NCBI GenBank assembly: GCA_963751615.1
Contig: CAVVVG010000005.1
Span: 1,302,001 to 1,366,000 of the forward strand
Direction of reading: 5' to 3'
Length of the DNA stretch: 64,000 nt
Source of the DNA: Palsa-892 sp963751615
GTDB taxonomy: Bacteria; Pseudomonadota; Alphaproteobacteria; Rhizobiales; Xanthobacteraceae
Under the pieces are notes generated by a model. That model saw nothing but the letters and a program-made list of their open reading frames with translations. It was not told the DNA's origin and ran no database searches. A program made the translations under genes and the position numbers. This document shows positions 37,144-45,672 of the stretch, piece after piece; the stretch's first letter is position 1, and the number at the start of each line of letters is the position of its first letter.

Positions 37144-37956
37144 TTATTCGCCGATCGAAATCAGCGAACCTACCCTTCGCGCTCCTCTCAGCAGGATTAC
37201 GAAGGAGATTGCGCCGATTGTGAGCCATAGCGCATTTAGTCCCAATGCCCAGAACAACAGATCTGCGCGGAAAATATTGTTGAGTACAAGTGCGCGCATG
37301 CCTTCAAACACCGCCGTGGGCGGGAGAGCCCAGGCGATCGGTTGTAACCATGCGGGCAGTATCGTTACCGGATAATACACACAGGCAAGCGGCAATAGGA
37401 TGAACATCAGGCTCCAGGTTAGTCCCTCCGCCCCCATCCCATTTCGAAGCACGAGGCCCGAGCAAAACATGCCCACGGCCCAAGCGGTGAAAAAAAGATT
37501 CGCGAAGAAAAATACGAGTGAAATGCCGAGCGCCCACAAATTAAATCCAAAGAACCAGATTGCGAGAATCGTAACCGGTACAAAACCGACCGAAAGACGA
37601 ATCACACTCATGACCATCAGCGATATGACAAATTCTACCGGCCGCAACGGGCTGATCATGAGATTGGGGAGATTGCGCGACCACATTTCCTCAAGAAACG
37701 ACATCGAGTAACCCAGTTGTCCGCGAAATAATAAATCCCAAAGAAAGAAGCCTGCCAGAAATGTGCTGGCTGCCACAACAAACGTTCCTGTTTGCTGGGC
37801 GATACCGAGTTGAAGAAAACCCCACATGAGCATTTGCACCGCGGGCCAATACGTCAATTCGAACAGACGCGGCCACGAAGAGCGCAGCAAGTACCAGTGA
37901 CGCAACACCATCGCACCGACGCGCCGGAAAGAAAACGCGGGGGAATGAAAGCTCAT
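37144..37956 (-). CDS. ABC-2 type transporter permease
   Basis: 270 residues with about six membrane helices and an ABC-2 signature (ERMW-type helix ... WSRNLPNLMISPLRPVEFVI). It overlaps the ATPase gene upstream as ATGA. Such pairs usually export lipids, polysaccharides or drugs; the substrate cannot be read here. It lies next to the regB sensor kinase gene, which is divergent. Confidence 0.88.
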   Translation of the reverse strand: MSFHSPAFSFRRVGAMVLRHWYLLRSSWPRLFELTYWPAVQMLMWGFLQLGIAQQTGTFVVAASTFLAGFFLWDLLFRGQLGYSMSFLEEMWSRNLPNLMISPLRPVEFVISLMVMSVIRLSVGFVPVTILAIWFFGFNLWALGISLVFFFANLFFTAWAVGMFCSGLVLRNGMGAEGLTWSLMFILLPLACVYYPVTILPAWLQPIAWALPPTAVFEGMRALVLNNIFRADLLFWALGLNALWLTIGAISFVILLRGARRVGSLISIGE

Positions 37957-38726
37957 CCGACTGACTCTTTCTTAAGAGTTGACCCGCGCCGGCCACGCGC
38001 AACGTCGAGAAAAACTTCCTCAAGATTTTGTCTGCCATAACGTGAAAGCAGGCGTATCGGCGTATCGTCATCGATGATTATGCCGCGGTTCATCATGATG
38101 ACGCGATTGCACAGTCGTTCGACCTCGAACATGTTGTGGGACGCGAGTAGAATGGTCGCGCCTTGCTCGGCGCTGTAACGTTCCAGACGTTGCCGAACCC
38201 AATCTGCCGTATCGGGATCAAGCGAAGCAGTCGGCTCGTCTAGCACGAGAATGTCAGGCTCGTTAATCAGCGCCTTGGCGAGCGCTACACGAGTTTTTTG
38301 GCCGGCGGAAAGCTTTCCCGATTGCCGGTCGAGAAAATCCTTGAGATCGAGTTCAGCGCAAATGTGTGCGATCCGTTTGGCGATGTCGGAAACGCCGTAC
38401 AGCATGCCGAATACCGTAAGATTCTGCCGGACTGTAAGACGATGCGGCAAATCGATATACGGGCTTTCAAAATTCATTCGGTGAAGTACGCGATAACGGT
38501 CCTGCGCCATGTCGGCGCCGAGCACTTTTACTGAGCCTGAACTCGGCGCGACTAGGCCCATAATCATGCCGATGGTCGTGGTTTTTCCGGCGCCGTTGCC
38601 GCCGAGCAAGCCCGTGATCGAACCCGCCTTGAGCCGGAAAGAAATATGGTCGACCGCGGTGCTTTCGCCGTAGAATTTTGTCAGGCAGTCGGCTTCGATT
38701 GCGGCAGTATTTGTTTTTGCATCCAT
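37953..38726 (-). CDS. ABC transporter ATP-binding protein
   Basis: 257 residues. Walker A GGNGAGKTTTIGM near residue 37, signature KLSAGQKTRVALAKAL, Walker B ILVLDEPTASLDPDTADWV and the H-loop LLASHNMFEVE are present. It belongs to the CcmA/exporter type that pairs with ABC-2 permeases, here the overlapping next gene. Confidence 0.92.
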   Translation of the reverse strand: MDAKTNTAAIEADCLTKFYGESTAVDHISFRLKAGSITGLLGGNGAGKTTTIGMIMGLVAPSSGSVKVLGADMAQDRYRVLHRMNFESPYIDLPHRLTVRQNLTVFGMLYGVSDIAKRIAHICAELDLKDFLDRQSGKLSAGQKTRVALAKALINEPDILVLDEPTASLDPDTADWVRQRLERYSAEQGATILLASHNMFEVERLCNRVIMMNRGIIIDDDTPIRLLSRYGRQNLEEVFLDVARGRRGSTLKKESVG

Positions 38727-38793
38727 GATATGGTCCGACTTGCCACGGGGCAGGGTGGTTTCACAACACCCGACATGAGCTTAGATTGAGGCA

Positions 38794-40173
38794 ATGTTGG
38801 ATTTCGACCCCCTGGTTCGACCACTCGGGCCTCGCCAGTACGGCCTGAGGCTGGATACCTTTATTCGACTGCGCTGGTTGGTGGTGCTGGGACAGTCGCT
38901 TACGCTGGTCGGCGTTTACTGGGGACTCAAATTCCATTTCCCAATTTGGCCTGCGTTCGGCACCGTGGCCGTAACCGTTTGCACGAATTTTTATCTCCGG
39001 GCCCATTATCCTCGGTCGCATCGCCTGAACGATCCTGCCGCCGGGTTTCTGCTGGTCTATGACGTGACGCAGCTGACGGCGCTTTTGTATTTTACGGGCG
39101 GCATCGACAATCCGTTTTCTGCTTATTATCTCTCGCCTTTCCTGATTTCGGCTGCGGCGCTTTCGCCGCGTACCACCTTGCTGGTTGGCACATATGTGAT
39201 CGCCATGGTGACGTTACTAAGTTTTTTTTACCTTCCTCTTCCCTGGTATCGCCCCGGCGAAATTGAATTTCCGCTGCTGTATCGCGCGGGCGAATGGATC
39301 GCGATGTTCGTTCAGGTAGGGTTCATTGGCATCTATACCTGGAAAATTGCCGAGGAGGCGCGCCAGCTTTCCGACGCCCTTGCAGCGACTGAACTTGTCC
39401 TGGAGCGCGAGCAGCATCTTTCCGCACTTGACGGATTGGCGGCGGCGGCCGCGCACGAGATTGGAACTCCGCTTGCTACCATTGCACTCGTTTCACGTGA
39501 GCTTGAACGCGCAATACCGCCGGGCGCGCCGCATGCTGATGATATTCGTTTGCTGTGCCAGCAAGTCGAGCGCTGCCGAGCGATCCTTCGCCGCATCTCC
39601 TCGCTCGAGTCGGGTGACGCACCGTTCGATCGGATGCCGCTGTCGCAGATTCTCGACGAAGTCGCCGCACCGCACCGGCCCTTCAATGTCGAGATCAATA
39701 TTAAACTGCCGGATAATCGCGATGGCGAGCCGATTATCGCTCGAAACCCCGGCATACTTTACGGACTTGGGAATCTCGTCGAGAATGCCGTCGATTTCGC
39801 AAAAGAAAAAGTTGACGTGATTGCCAGATGGAGTCCTACGGAAGTCAAAATCACCATCGTTGATGACGGGCCCGGGTTTTCTAGCGATGTCATGAGTCGC
39901 ATTGGGGATCCCTATGTTTCTGTCCGCGGCCGCAATAGCGACGTACGGGGCGGCCTGGGGCTCGGGATTTTCATCGCGAAAACCTTGCTTGAAAGAACCG
40001 GAGCTTCGCTTTCGATTGAAAATCGCCAATCTCCGCAAACGGGCGCTATTATTCGTGTACATTGGCCGCGCGAAAAACTTTTTATGGATGCGCGAACGGG
40101 GGCACGGGAAGTCGCCACAATGCCGATTTCTGGGCTAGAAGGCGGACTTGCTGCCAAGCCTGCTGCGGAATAG
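38794..40173 (+). CDS. regB: Redox-sensing histidine kinase RegB/ActS
   Basis: 459 residues. Six membrane helices occupy about 25-185, with the quinone-site motif GGIDNPF (102-108). The H-box is AAAAAHEIGTPLATI with the phospho-acceptor His221. A redox-active Cys is expected at LLCQQVERCR; Cys255 is present with Cys261 nearby. The ATPase domain has GPGFSSDVMSRIG and GGLGLGIFIAKTLL. In Sinorhizobium the homologue ActS works with ActR in acid tolerance and redox control (recalled). The response regulator gene follows 43 bases downstream. Confidence 0.95.
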   Translation: MLDFDPLVRPLGPRQYGLRLDTFIRLRWLVVLGQSLTLVGVYWGLKFHFPIWPAFGTVAVTVCTNFYLRAHYPRSHRLNDPAAGFLLVYDVTQLTALLYFTGGIDNPFSAYYLSPFLISAAALSPRTTLLVGTYVIAMVTLLSFFYLPLPWYRPGEIEFPLLYRAGEWIAMFVQVGFIGIYTWKIAEEARQLSDALAATELVLEREQHLSALDGLAAAAAHEIGTPLATIALVSRELERAIPPGAPHADDIRLLCQQVERCRAILRRISSLESGDAPFDRMPLSQILDEVAAPHRPFNVEINIKLPDNRDGEPIIARNPGILYGLGNLVENAVDFAKEKVDVIARWSPTEVKITIVDDGPGFSSDVMSRIGDPYVSVRGRNSDVRGGLGLGIFIAKTLLERTGASLSIENRQSPQTGAIIRVHWPREKLFMDARTGAREVATMPISGLEGGLAAKPAAE

Positions 40174-40216
40174 TTACGCTGCGGGGACGGCCTAAAATTG
40201 AATGGAGCCATTGGTC

Positions 40217-40771
40217 ATGACGGAAATGGTGCTCTTCGAACCCGGCGCGGAATCGAGCCTGTTGATCGTCGATGACGACAAGGCATTTCTCGACCGACTA
40301 GCGCGTGCGATGGAAAGCCGCGGATTTGAAGTTCAGACTGCAGAAACCGTAGCAGAAGGTCTGGCCTCCATTGAGAAGTCGCCGCCCGCTTATGCTGTAG
40401 TCGATTTGCGTTTAAGCGACGGTAGCGGCATCGATGTGATTTCTGCCTTGAAGTTGCGCCGCCCGGAAGCGCGCGGGATCGTTCTCACCGGTTACGGAAA
40501 TATTGCAACGGCCGTGAACGCGGTGAAACTGGGCGCAGTCGATTACCTATCGAAGCCCGCCGACGCCGACGAACTGTGTGCCGCACTGAAGGCGGGTCCC
40601 GGCCAAAAGGCGGAACTCCCCGAAAATCCGATGTCCGCTGACCGCGTTCGCTGGGAGCATATCCAGCGCGTCTATGAACATTGCGGTCGTAACGTGTCCG
40701 AAACTGCGCGACGGCTCAGCATGCATCGGCGCACGCTGCAGCGAATTCTCGCCAAACGCGCGCCGCGCTAA
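40217..40771 (+). CDS. regA: Redox response regulator RegA/ActR
   Basis: 184 residues from ATG at 40217, supported by GGAG about nine bases upstream; this equals the usual RegA length. Phospho-acceptor Asp63 lies in VVDLRLSDGSG, with the acidic pocket in LLIVDDDKAFLD. A proline-rich linker leads to a Fis-type HTH at the C-terminus (NVSETARRLSMHRRTLQRIL). It controls genes for redox balance, carbon and nitrogen fixation in related bacteria. No senC gene is inserted in the pair as in Rhodobacter. Confidence 0.95.
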   Translation: MTEMVLFEPGAESSLLIVDDDKAFLDRLARAMESRGFEVQTAETVAEGLASIEKSPPAYAVVDLRLSDGSGIDVISALKLRRPEARGIVLTGYGNIATAVNAVKLGAVDYLSKPADADELCAALKAGPGQKAELPENPMSADRVRWEHIQRVYEHCGRNVSETARRLSMHRRTLQRILAKRAPR

Positions 40772-40782
40772 TTAGAAGCGAA

Positions 40783-41622
40783 TTGACCGCTCTCGATTAC
40801 GAAGCCGAATATAATAATCGCGCGCGCGTTCCAGAACATTCCGCGATCTTCGAACGCTGGAAACGCGAGGCCGCGGCATACCGGACTTCGCACCACAATT
40901 CCGAATTAGGCGTTTCATATGGCGACAGCGCGCGCCAGTATATCGATCTGTTCTGGCCGTCGGCCAACCGTGATGTACCCATAATTCTCTTTATTCACGG
41001 GGGATATTGGCGTTCGCTCGATCCTTCACTGTTTAGCCAAGTGGGTGCAGGCGCAAACGCCCACGGCTATGCGATGGCGCTCGTGGGTTATGACCTCTGC
41101 CCGGTGGTCACGATCAAAGAAATCATCAAACAAGTCCGCAATGCGGCAGTTTTTCTCGGCCGCCGCCATGGCCGGAAGATGACCGTGTGCGGCCATTCCG
41201 CCGGCGGCCATCTTGTTTCGTGTCTGCTCGCGACGGTATGGAAAAAAATCGCGGCTGATCTTCCGGCCGATCTCGTGCCTGCAGGTTTTTCGATTTCTGG
41301 TCTGTTCGATCTTTCGCCGCTCGTTGGAATTAGCATGAATACGGACCTCAATCTCGATTTGCAGGAAGCGCGCCGCGTATCGCCACTTTTCTGGGACGTG
41401 CCGAAGACCGCCCGCTTCTTAGATGCCTGGGTCGGTGGTAAGGAAAGCAGCGAATTTTTGCGGCAGAGCCGCGCGATTGCCGATAAATGGAAAAACAGAG
41501 GTGTGGCAACGCGCTATAAGGAAATCACCGGCGCTGATCACTTTACGATCGTAGATCCCCTTGCCGATTCGAAAAGCGCGATGACCCTGCGGCTCGTTGA
41601 ACTCGCGCAGTCGATCGGTTAA
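40783..41622 (+). CDS. Alpha/beta hydrolase (esterase/kynurenine formamidase-like)
   Basis: 279 residues with the oxyanion motif LFIHGGYWRS near residue 65 and the nucleophile elbow VCGHSAGGHL near residue 137. A C-terminal ITGADHFTIVDPL gives the catalytic His. The HGGYWRS and GHSAGGH pair is typical of the hormone-sensitive lipase/kynurenine formamidase type. The start seems to be TTG at 40783. It begins 11 bases after regA, so it may be co-transcribed. The substrate is unknown. Confidence 0.85.
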   Translation: MTALDYEAEYNNRARVPEHSAIFERWKREAAAYRTSHHNSELGVSYGDSARQYIDLFWPSANRDVPIILFIHGGYWRSLDPSLFSQVGAGANAHGYAMALVGYDLCPVVTIKEIIKQVRNAAVFLGRRHGRKMTVCGHSAGGHLVSCLLATVWKKIAADLPADLVPAGFSISGLFDLSPLVGISMNTDLNLDLQEARRVSPLFWDVPKTARFLDAWVGGKESSEFLRQSRAIADKWKNRGVATRYKEITGADHFTIVDPLADSKSAMTLRLVELAQSIG

Positions 41623-41635
41623 ATCAGAATGCTAG

Positions 41636-41712
41636 GCACCCGTAGCTCAGCTGGATAGAGCGTTGCCCTCCGAAGGCAAAGGTCAGAGGTTCGAATCCTC
41701 TCGGGTGCGCCA
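41636..41712 (+). tRNA. tRNA-Arg (anticodon CCG), CCA encoded
   Basis: A 77-base tRNA with acceptor stem GCACCCG/CGGGTGC, D-arm, anticodon loop CTCCGAA (anticodon CCG, reads CGG), T-arm AGGTTCGAATCCT and encoded CCA. Its 3' half is copied at 44049-44095, marking it as an integration site. Confidence 0.97.
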
Positions 41713-41714
41713 AT
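41668..41714 (+). repeat. Left attachment-site copy (tRNA-Arg 3' end)
   Basis: 47 bases from the anticodon loop through the CCA are repeated at 44049-44095 with a single mismatch. This is the attL-like copy that keeps the tRNA intact. Confidence 0.85.
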
Positions 41715-41926
41715 GTTATCGGCATTTATCTAACAATCAAGAAATTTAAAACTGTGCCGGGTAAGCAGGGGGTAAGCACGGCGCATGGGGTCGGGACCAA
41801 GATATCCGAAATGTAGGATCCCCGCGTGTCGACCGCCCCAAAGAAAATTTCCTTGGCCGTGGAGTAAAAAAAGAACACCGTGCGTGTTGAATCTGCCTAA
41901 GTCCGATGAGTAGACATTCCCCGCCA

Positions 41927-42004
41927 ATGAATGTCCGCTTTCGGGGTTAAAACAGACATCATAATAAGAGAGTGTCACGTCTGCTTTTGACCCATAGCGG
42001 ACAT
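41927..42004 (+). repeat. 78-base repeat with inverted ends, copy 1
   Basis: About three mismatches to the copy at 42513-42590. Ends form an inverted repeat (ATGTCCGCT ... AGCGGACAT). It resembles a short palindromic or MITE-like element. A translated reading across it gives the peptide fragment RYGSKADVTLSYYD, which I recall from spurious proteins in related genomes. Confidence 0.8.
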
Positions 42005-42211
42005 AAAATGATGTTCGGCCACCGCCGCTTCTAGCCCCAAAACAACCGTCGACTTTAAATTCAAGAGAGCGCATCTTGGTGGCAACCGAGATGCATCTAA
42101 AGGCGTTAGCGCTTTCAATTCAGTTTGTGAACGGAACCAATTTTGGTTTTCGTAACCTCGCTCCGAAACGTGTCGGGCGAAAATAGTACCTCATGAATAA
42201 GGGGAGTTTAC

Positions 42212-42445
42212 ATGACCTCGACCTCCACCCCGTCTGACGAAGATGTTGGGCGCCAAATCATTAGCGTTTTTTCAAAATATAAAGTTCAGCCGGGCGGCAC
42301 ACTTCGACGCAATTATTTCGCCGGGGTGAGAGATGGAGATTTTCAGCGGGGACTAAACAAAGCGGTTGAAAAAAATTGGATCAAGGTTAAAAAGCACGAC
42401 CGCTACAAATACGAACTCACAGAGGCGGGTTTTAGGACATATTGA
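42212..42445 (+). CDS. Small conserved-type hypothetical protein (77 residues)
   Basis: Starts at ATG 42212 with a clear GGGGAG ribosome site six bases upstream. It is basic, with a winged-helix-like pattern: GGTLRRNYFAGVRDGDFQRG followed by ALEKNWIK-type helix (here KAVEKNWIKVKKHDRYKYEL). It may bind nucleic acid, but I do not recognise the family. The base use is AT-richer than the flanks. It lies in the tRNA-Arg island. Confidence 0.65.
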   Translation: MTSTSTPSDEDVGRQIISVFSKYKVQPGGTLRRNYFAGVRDGDFQRGLNKAVEKNWIKVKKHDRYKYELTEAGFRTY

Positions 42446-42512
42446 AGAGCGGAGTACCGCGGGTTGTCATGATGTCCGGTTCTGGCACAAAGCAGACATC
42501 AAAGGTTTGCAG

Positions 42513-42590
42513 ATGAATGTCCGCTTTCGGGGTTAAAAAGGACATCATAATAAGAGAGTGTCACGTCTGCTTTTGACCCAAAGCGGACAT
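42513..42590 (+). repeat. 78-base repeat with inverted ends, copy 2
   Basis: Near-identical to 41927-42004. A partial, rearranged copy of the same end (CCGCTTTCGGGGT) is at 43482-43502, and a divergent variant at 42465-42500. It lies just downstream of the 77-residue gene and ends seven bases before the methyltransferase stop. Confidence 0.8.
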
Positions 42591-42597
42591 TCCCCGA

Positions 42598-43404
42598 TCA
42601 GGCCGGCACGATCCCCCTGATTGCCCAAGCGGTTGCGGCGTATGTTCGCAGGCCATCCGGCTCACCATCGAGGTAAGCCTTCTGGATTGCGTCCCTAAGC
42701 CTGTGCTGATGATCGATACTTAGAGATTTTATGTACTGTGCAGCTAACCCTTCCCCCGCCAATGGGTTCCAATAATTATCGAACGATAAAAATTCCATGC
42801 GGATTGTAAGCATCTCAGCCTGCACGTTTTCAAAGCCGGCTTGACGCCATGCCGCCGCCAACTCCCCAGGGCGCGTCATCGGTCTGGTGTAATTGCGGGC
42901 TCGTAGTTCATTGGCTCTCGGATCAAGCATCGCGGCTGTATCGTAGAAGATACGGTTTGCTACATAACCACCTCGTGCGTCCCACACGGCGGCGGCGACC
43001 ACTCCGCCAGGACGAGTGACCCGTCGCATTTGCGCGATGGCTCGATCTGCCTGCGGCACGAAGTGCAGCACCAGCAAGGACAGAGTCCGGTCGAAAGAGC
43101 TATCTGGAAACGGCAATGCGCAGGCATCTCCAACCTTGAATTCGATCCGTGCATCCGAGTTGTGGTGCGTGGCGTGATCTACATAAACTGCCGAGAAATC
43201 CAATCCAAAGATATTTTTGATGTTTGCTCGGGCAGCCAAAGCAAATGTTAGGCTGCCAGTGCCGCAACCAACATCGAGCACCCGTTCTCCGTCAGCATAA
43301 CCGGAAAAGTCGAGAAATGGCTCCGCCAAGCGGCAACTCCAACGTCCCATCAGCAATTCGTAGCCATCTCCATCTAAAGCGACGAATGTTGATGAACTCC
43401 CCAC
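42598..43404 (-). CDS. Class I SAM-dependent methyltransferase
   Basis: 268 residues. Motif I is VLDVGCGTGSLTF near residue 43; GLDFSAVYVDHA and DACALPFPDSSFD give motifs II and III, followed by the RVTRPGGVVAAAVWD strand. It is a Methyltransf_11/UbiE-like protein of unknown substrate. Start is GTG at 43404, with AGGGGGA about seven bases upstream. It lies inside the tRNA-Arg island, so it is probably an accessory gene. Confidence 0.88.
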   Translation of the reverse strand: MGSSSTFVALDGDGYELLMGRWSCRLAEPFLDFSGYADGERVLDVGCGTGSLTFALAARANIKNIFGLDFSAVYVDHATHHNSDARIEFKVGDACALPFPDSSFDRTLSLLVLHFVPQADRAIAQMRRVTRPGGVVAAAVWDARGGYVANRIFYDTAAMLDPRANELRARNYTRPMTRPGELAAAWRQAGFENVQAEMLTIRMEFLSFDNYWNPLAGEGLAAQYIKSLSIDHQHRLRDAIQKAYLDGEPDGLRTYAATAWAIRGIVPA

Positions 43405-43557
43405 GTCGGTCCCCCTATCATGCTATGTGCGAAATCGTAGATGAGAGTGTACTCATGCGTAAAGCTCGCCGCCTAATTGCGTCCGCTTTCGGGGTAAAGC
43501 GGCATACGTTAGATTGAGCCTCTCCCCTGGAACGTTATCGTTGAGTTGGAGAGCGGG

Positions 43558-44010
43558 ATGGGAACCGATTTTGGTCTCAAACTTATGCAAAAAGTTATCG
43601 CAATCGCACTTCTATTGGGAGGCTGCGCTAGCGAGCCAGCATTGGACATGTCAAAATATCAATCGAGACCTTTGACCGCCGCCGAAAAAAAATCACTGAC
43701 GGGAATACTCTCGAAAGGATTGCGAGAACCGCGAGCCGCTCAGTTTAAATGGATGCCGGTCATTTTGACCGAGCGCGAAGACATGACCGACTACTGTGGG
43801 CTTGTGAACAGCATAAAGGACAATGGAGGCTATTCGGGATTTGTTCGCTTCTACGCGCAGTTGTTCAAAGACTCCAAAGGCCAATTCTCAAATGCGGTGA
43901 TGCGCGCCGTCGAGGAACCGGACAGCGATCCAGATTTATTCAATACGGAAGCAGGTCGGACCGGAATTTGCGAACGGTTTGGATATACCAATTTCTACGA
44001 CGCTATTTAG
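43558..44010 (+). CDS. Predicted lipoprotein of unknown function
   Basis: 150 residues from ATG at 43558, supported by GGAG seven bases upstream. A short hydrophobic signal ends in the lipobox LLGGC, so the protein should be lipid-anchored. The mature part has no recognised domain; it includes LREPRAAQFKWMPV and YCGLVNSIKDNGGYSGFVRF, which look like a pattern seen in small rhizobial hypothetical proteins. It is the last gene of the tRNA-Arg island. Confidence 0.75.
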   Translation: MGTDFGLKLMQKVIAIALLLGGCASEPALDMSKYQSRPLTAAEKKSLTGILSKGLREPRAAQFKWMPVILTEREDMTDYCGLVNSIKDNGGYSGFVRFYAQLFKDSKGQFSNAVMRAVEEPDSDPDLFNTEAGRTGICERFGYTNFYDAI

Positions 44011-44048
44011 CAATGTACCTGCGCACGGAATTCGAAATCCTACTTGCG

Positions 44049-44095
44049 CTCCGAAGGCAAAGGTCAGAGGTTCGAATCCTATCGGGTGCGCCAAT
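44049..44095 (+). repeat. Right attachment-site copy: truncated tRNA-Arg 3' end
   Basis: 47 bases identical to tRNA-Arg from the anticodon loop to the CCA, except one base in the T-stem (A at 44081). The 5' half of the tRNA is missing, so this is not a working tRNA but the attR-like end of the island. Confidence 0.85.
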
Positions 44096-44154
44096 TCCAG
44101 AGATCAACCGGCGACACCGCGATATTTATTGTCACCACAGCCGCGCTCACCTGC

Positions 44155-44808
44155 CTACGCTGCAACGCCCGTACCAATCTGGCACGCAACGCCGGTGCCG
44201 CCGAGCCCGCAATAGCCGCGCGGATTCTTCGCCAGATATTGCTGGTGATAATCCTCGGCGTAATAGAATTCCGGCGCATCGAGAATTTCTGTTGTGATCG
44301 CGTCGTAGCCTTTTTCCCTCAACGTCGCGTCATAAAGCTTCTTTGAGGCTTCGGCGGCTGCACGCTGTTCGGAATTGTAGACGTAGATGCCGGACCGATA
44401 TTGAGTACCTAGGTCATTTCCCTGCCGCATGCCCTGGGTGGGATCGTGGCTTTCCCAGAATGTCTTCAGCAAGTCGCGATAGGTTACTTGTTTCGGATCG
44501 TAGATTATCAGCACCGTTTCGGTGTGCCCGGTGCGGCCAGAGCAGACTTCTTCATAGGTTGGATTCGGCGTTTGGCCGGCCGCATAGCCAACGGATGTCA
44601 CCCACACACCGGGAATTTTCCAAAATTTTTGCTCGGCACCCCAGAAGCATCCAAGACCGAACATCGCTTTTGCCGATTCCTGCGGATAGGGGCCCTTCAA
44701 CGGATTACCGGATACGAAGTGCTTTTCAGCTGTCGGAATGGGGGCGGTGCGGCCGCGTAGCGCCTGGTCGGGCCTGGGTATCTCGAGATTTTTCTTGAAA
44801 AGAAGCAT
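44155..44808 (-). CDS. msrA: Peptide methionine-S-sulfoxide reductase MsrA
   Basis: 217 residues from ATG at 44808, with GAGGAG a few bases upstream. Catalytic Cys54 is in FGLGCFWGAEQKFW; the family strands ATTSGYAGG-like (SVGYAAGQTPNPTYEEVCSG) and SGIYVYNSEQRAAAEASK follow. It repairs oxidised methionine. The first ten residues are not needed for the fold and I see no signal peptide. Confidence 0.95.
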   Translation of the reverse strand: MLLFKKNLEIPRPDQALRGRTAPIPTAEKHFVSGNPLKGPYPQESAKAMFGLGCFWGAEQKFWKIPGVWVTSVGYAAGQTPNPTYEEVCSGRTGHTETVLIIYDPKQVTYRDLLKTFWESHDPTQGMRQGNDLGTQYRSGIYVYNSEQRAAAEASKKLYDATLREKGYDAITTEILDAPEFYYAEDYHQQYLAKNPRGYCGLGGTGVACQIGTGVAA

Positions 44809-44937
44809 GCTGGTCTCCTCGAACATCAGCGGCTGAATGAGACATATATAAGTATCTTACCGTTTTTCCGCTGCCGCTTCCGATCACATCTCTGGCAAGA
44901 CGAGAGATACATACGATCCCGCCGGAGTGGTGAAGCG

Positions 44938-45261
44938 TCAATCACGCGACGAATAACCAATTGTGTGCGCGCGCTTGCGGCCCATGAAAAACAGGAGAAA
45001 GCCCAATACGCCAAGGATAATCCATAGGGGGGTGAGGAGTACGCTGAGGATGATGGGATTATAGACCCAGCCCGGCAGTTGCCCTTCTACCCAGTTGCGC
45101 ATGGCATCGAAGCTCGTCGGATGAAGAGAGTCCCATGCTATGCCGAAAGGCGTGAGCACAAGCCGCGACGCGGAAATGGAGCGCGTGCCATCGACAACAA
45201 AGGCAACGAAAGCTCCGGCGAGAAGCCACCAACCGATGAAACGAAAGACGAAGCGCACCAT
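44938..45261 (-). CDS. Small inner-membrane protein of unknown function
   Basis: 107 residues from ATG at 45261. Two membrane segments are evident: about 5-25 (FRFIGWWLLAGAFVAFVVDG) and about 70-92 (IILSVLLTPLWIILGVLGFL), followed by a short basic tail. Between them is a soluble loop WVEGQLPGWVYN. I do not recognise a characterised family. It is upstream of msrA with a 129-base gap. Confidence 0.75.
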   Translation of the reverse strand: MVRFVFRFIGWWLLAGAFVAFVVDGTRSISASRLVLTPFGIAWDSLHPTSFDAMRNWVEGQLPGWVYNPIILSVLLTPLWIILGVLGFLLFFMGRKRAHTIGYSSRD

Positions 45262-45392
45262 AGGGAATCTCGTGGGCGTCAGCACTAGCCCGCTCTCGAC
45301 AGTGGCGCAACTACTTCGACGAAGCAGAACTGAAGATGATTTCCCAAACTTGTATCGGCGGCTTCCAGCGTTATAGTCCGCCCGCTTTCCGC

Positions 45393-45482
45393 GGAGGGAT
45401 GGCCGAGTGGTTTAAGGCGCACGCCTGGAAAGTGTGTATACGGGAAACCGTATCGCGGGTTCGAATCCCGCTCCCTCCGCCA
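45393..45482 (+). tRNA. tRNA-Ser (anticodon GGA), CCA encoded
   Basis: A 90-base class II tRNA: acceptor GGAGGGA/TCCCTCC, anticodon loop CTGGAAA (anticodon GGA), a long variable arm and T-arm GGGTTCGAATCCC, with encoded CCA. The 190 bases after it, to the next gene, hold nothing I can support. Confidence 0.97.
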
Positions 45483-45672
45483 AGTACTCTCTATCATCTT
45501 CGGACTTTCGTTTTCCCCAACCATAGTGATTGCAAATAAAAGGAAGGATTTATTTAATTGAGTTTGAAGCACTAGACGTTGCAAATATTGGCGGCTGGAT
45601 ACGCTTCTGAAGGAATTACTGCTGGGATAAAACAATATCCTCTCGCAAACCAGCGAAAGACGGAACACACGG

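Larger units (their letters stand above)
41713..44095. mobile_element. Small tRNA-Arg genomic island without an integrase
   Basis: About 2.4 kb lie between the intact tRNA-Arg and a duplicated tRNA 3' end. Inside are a 77-residue basic protein, a SAM methyltransferase, a 150-residue lipoprotein and two copies of a 78-base repeat. Most of the genes look more AT-rich than the flanking core genes. No integrase, transposase or excisionase is visible, so it is a remnant or a passively mobile unit. The 500-base stretch 41715-42211 has one 78-base repeat and no gene; it also has a short direct repeat of GGTAAGCA near 41760-41778. Confidence 0.7.

Noticed and set aside
41730..42074. 114-codon minus-strand reading after tRNA-Arg
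   Set aside because: Its middle is a translation of the 78-base repeat and the rest has no protein-like features; it lacks a ribosome site.
45285..45668. 127-codon minus-strand reading across tRNA-Ser
   Set aside because: It contains the peptide RERDSNPRYGFPYTHFPG, the well-known artefact of reading the antisense of a serine tRNA.
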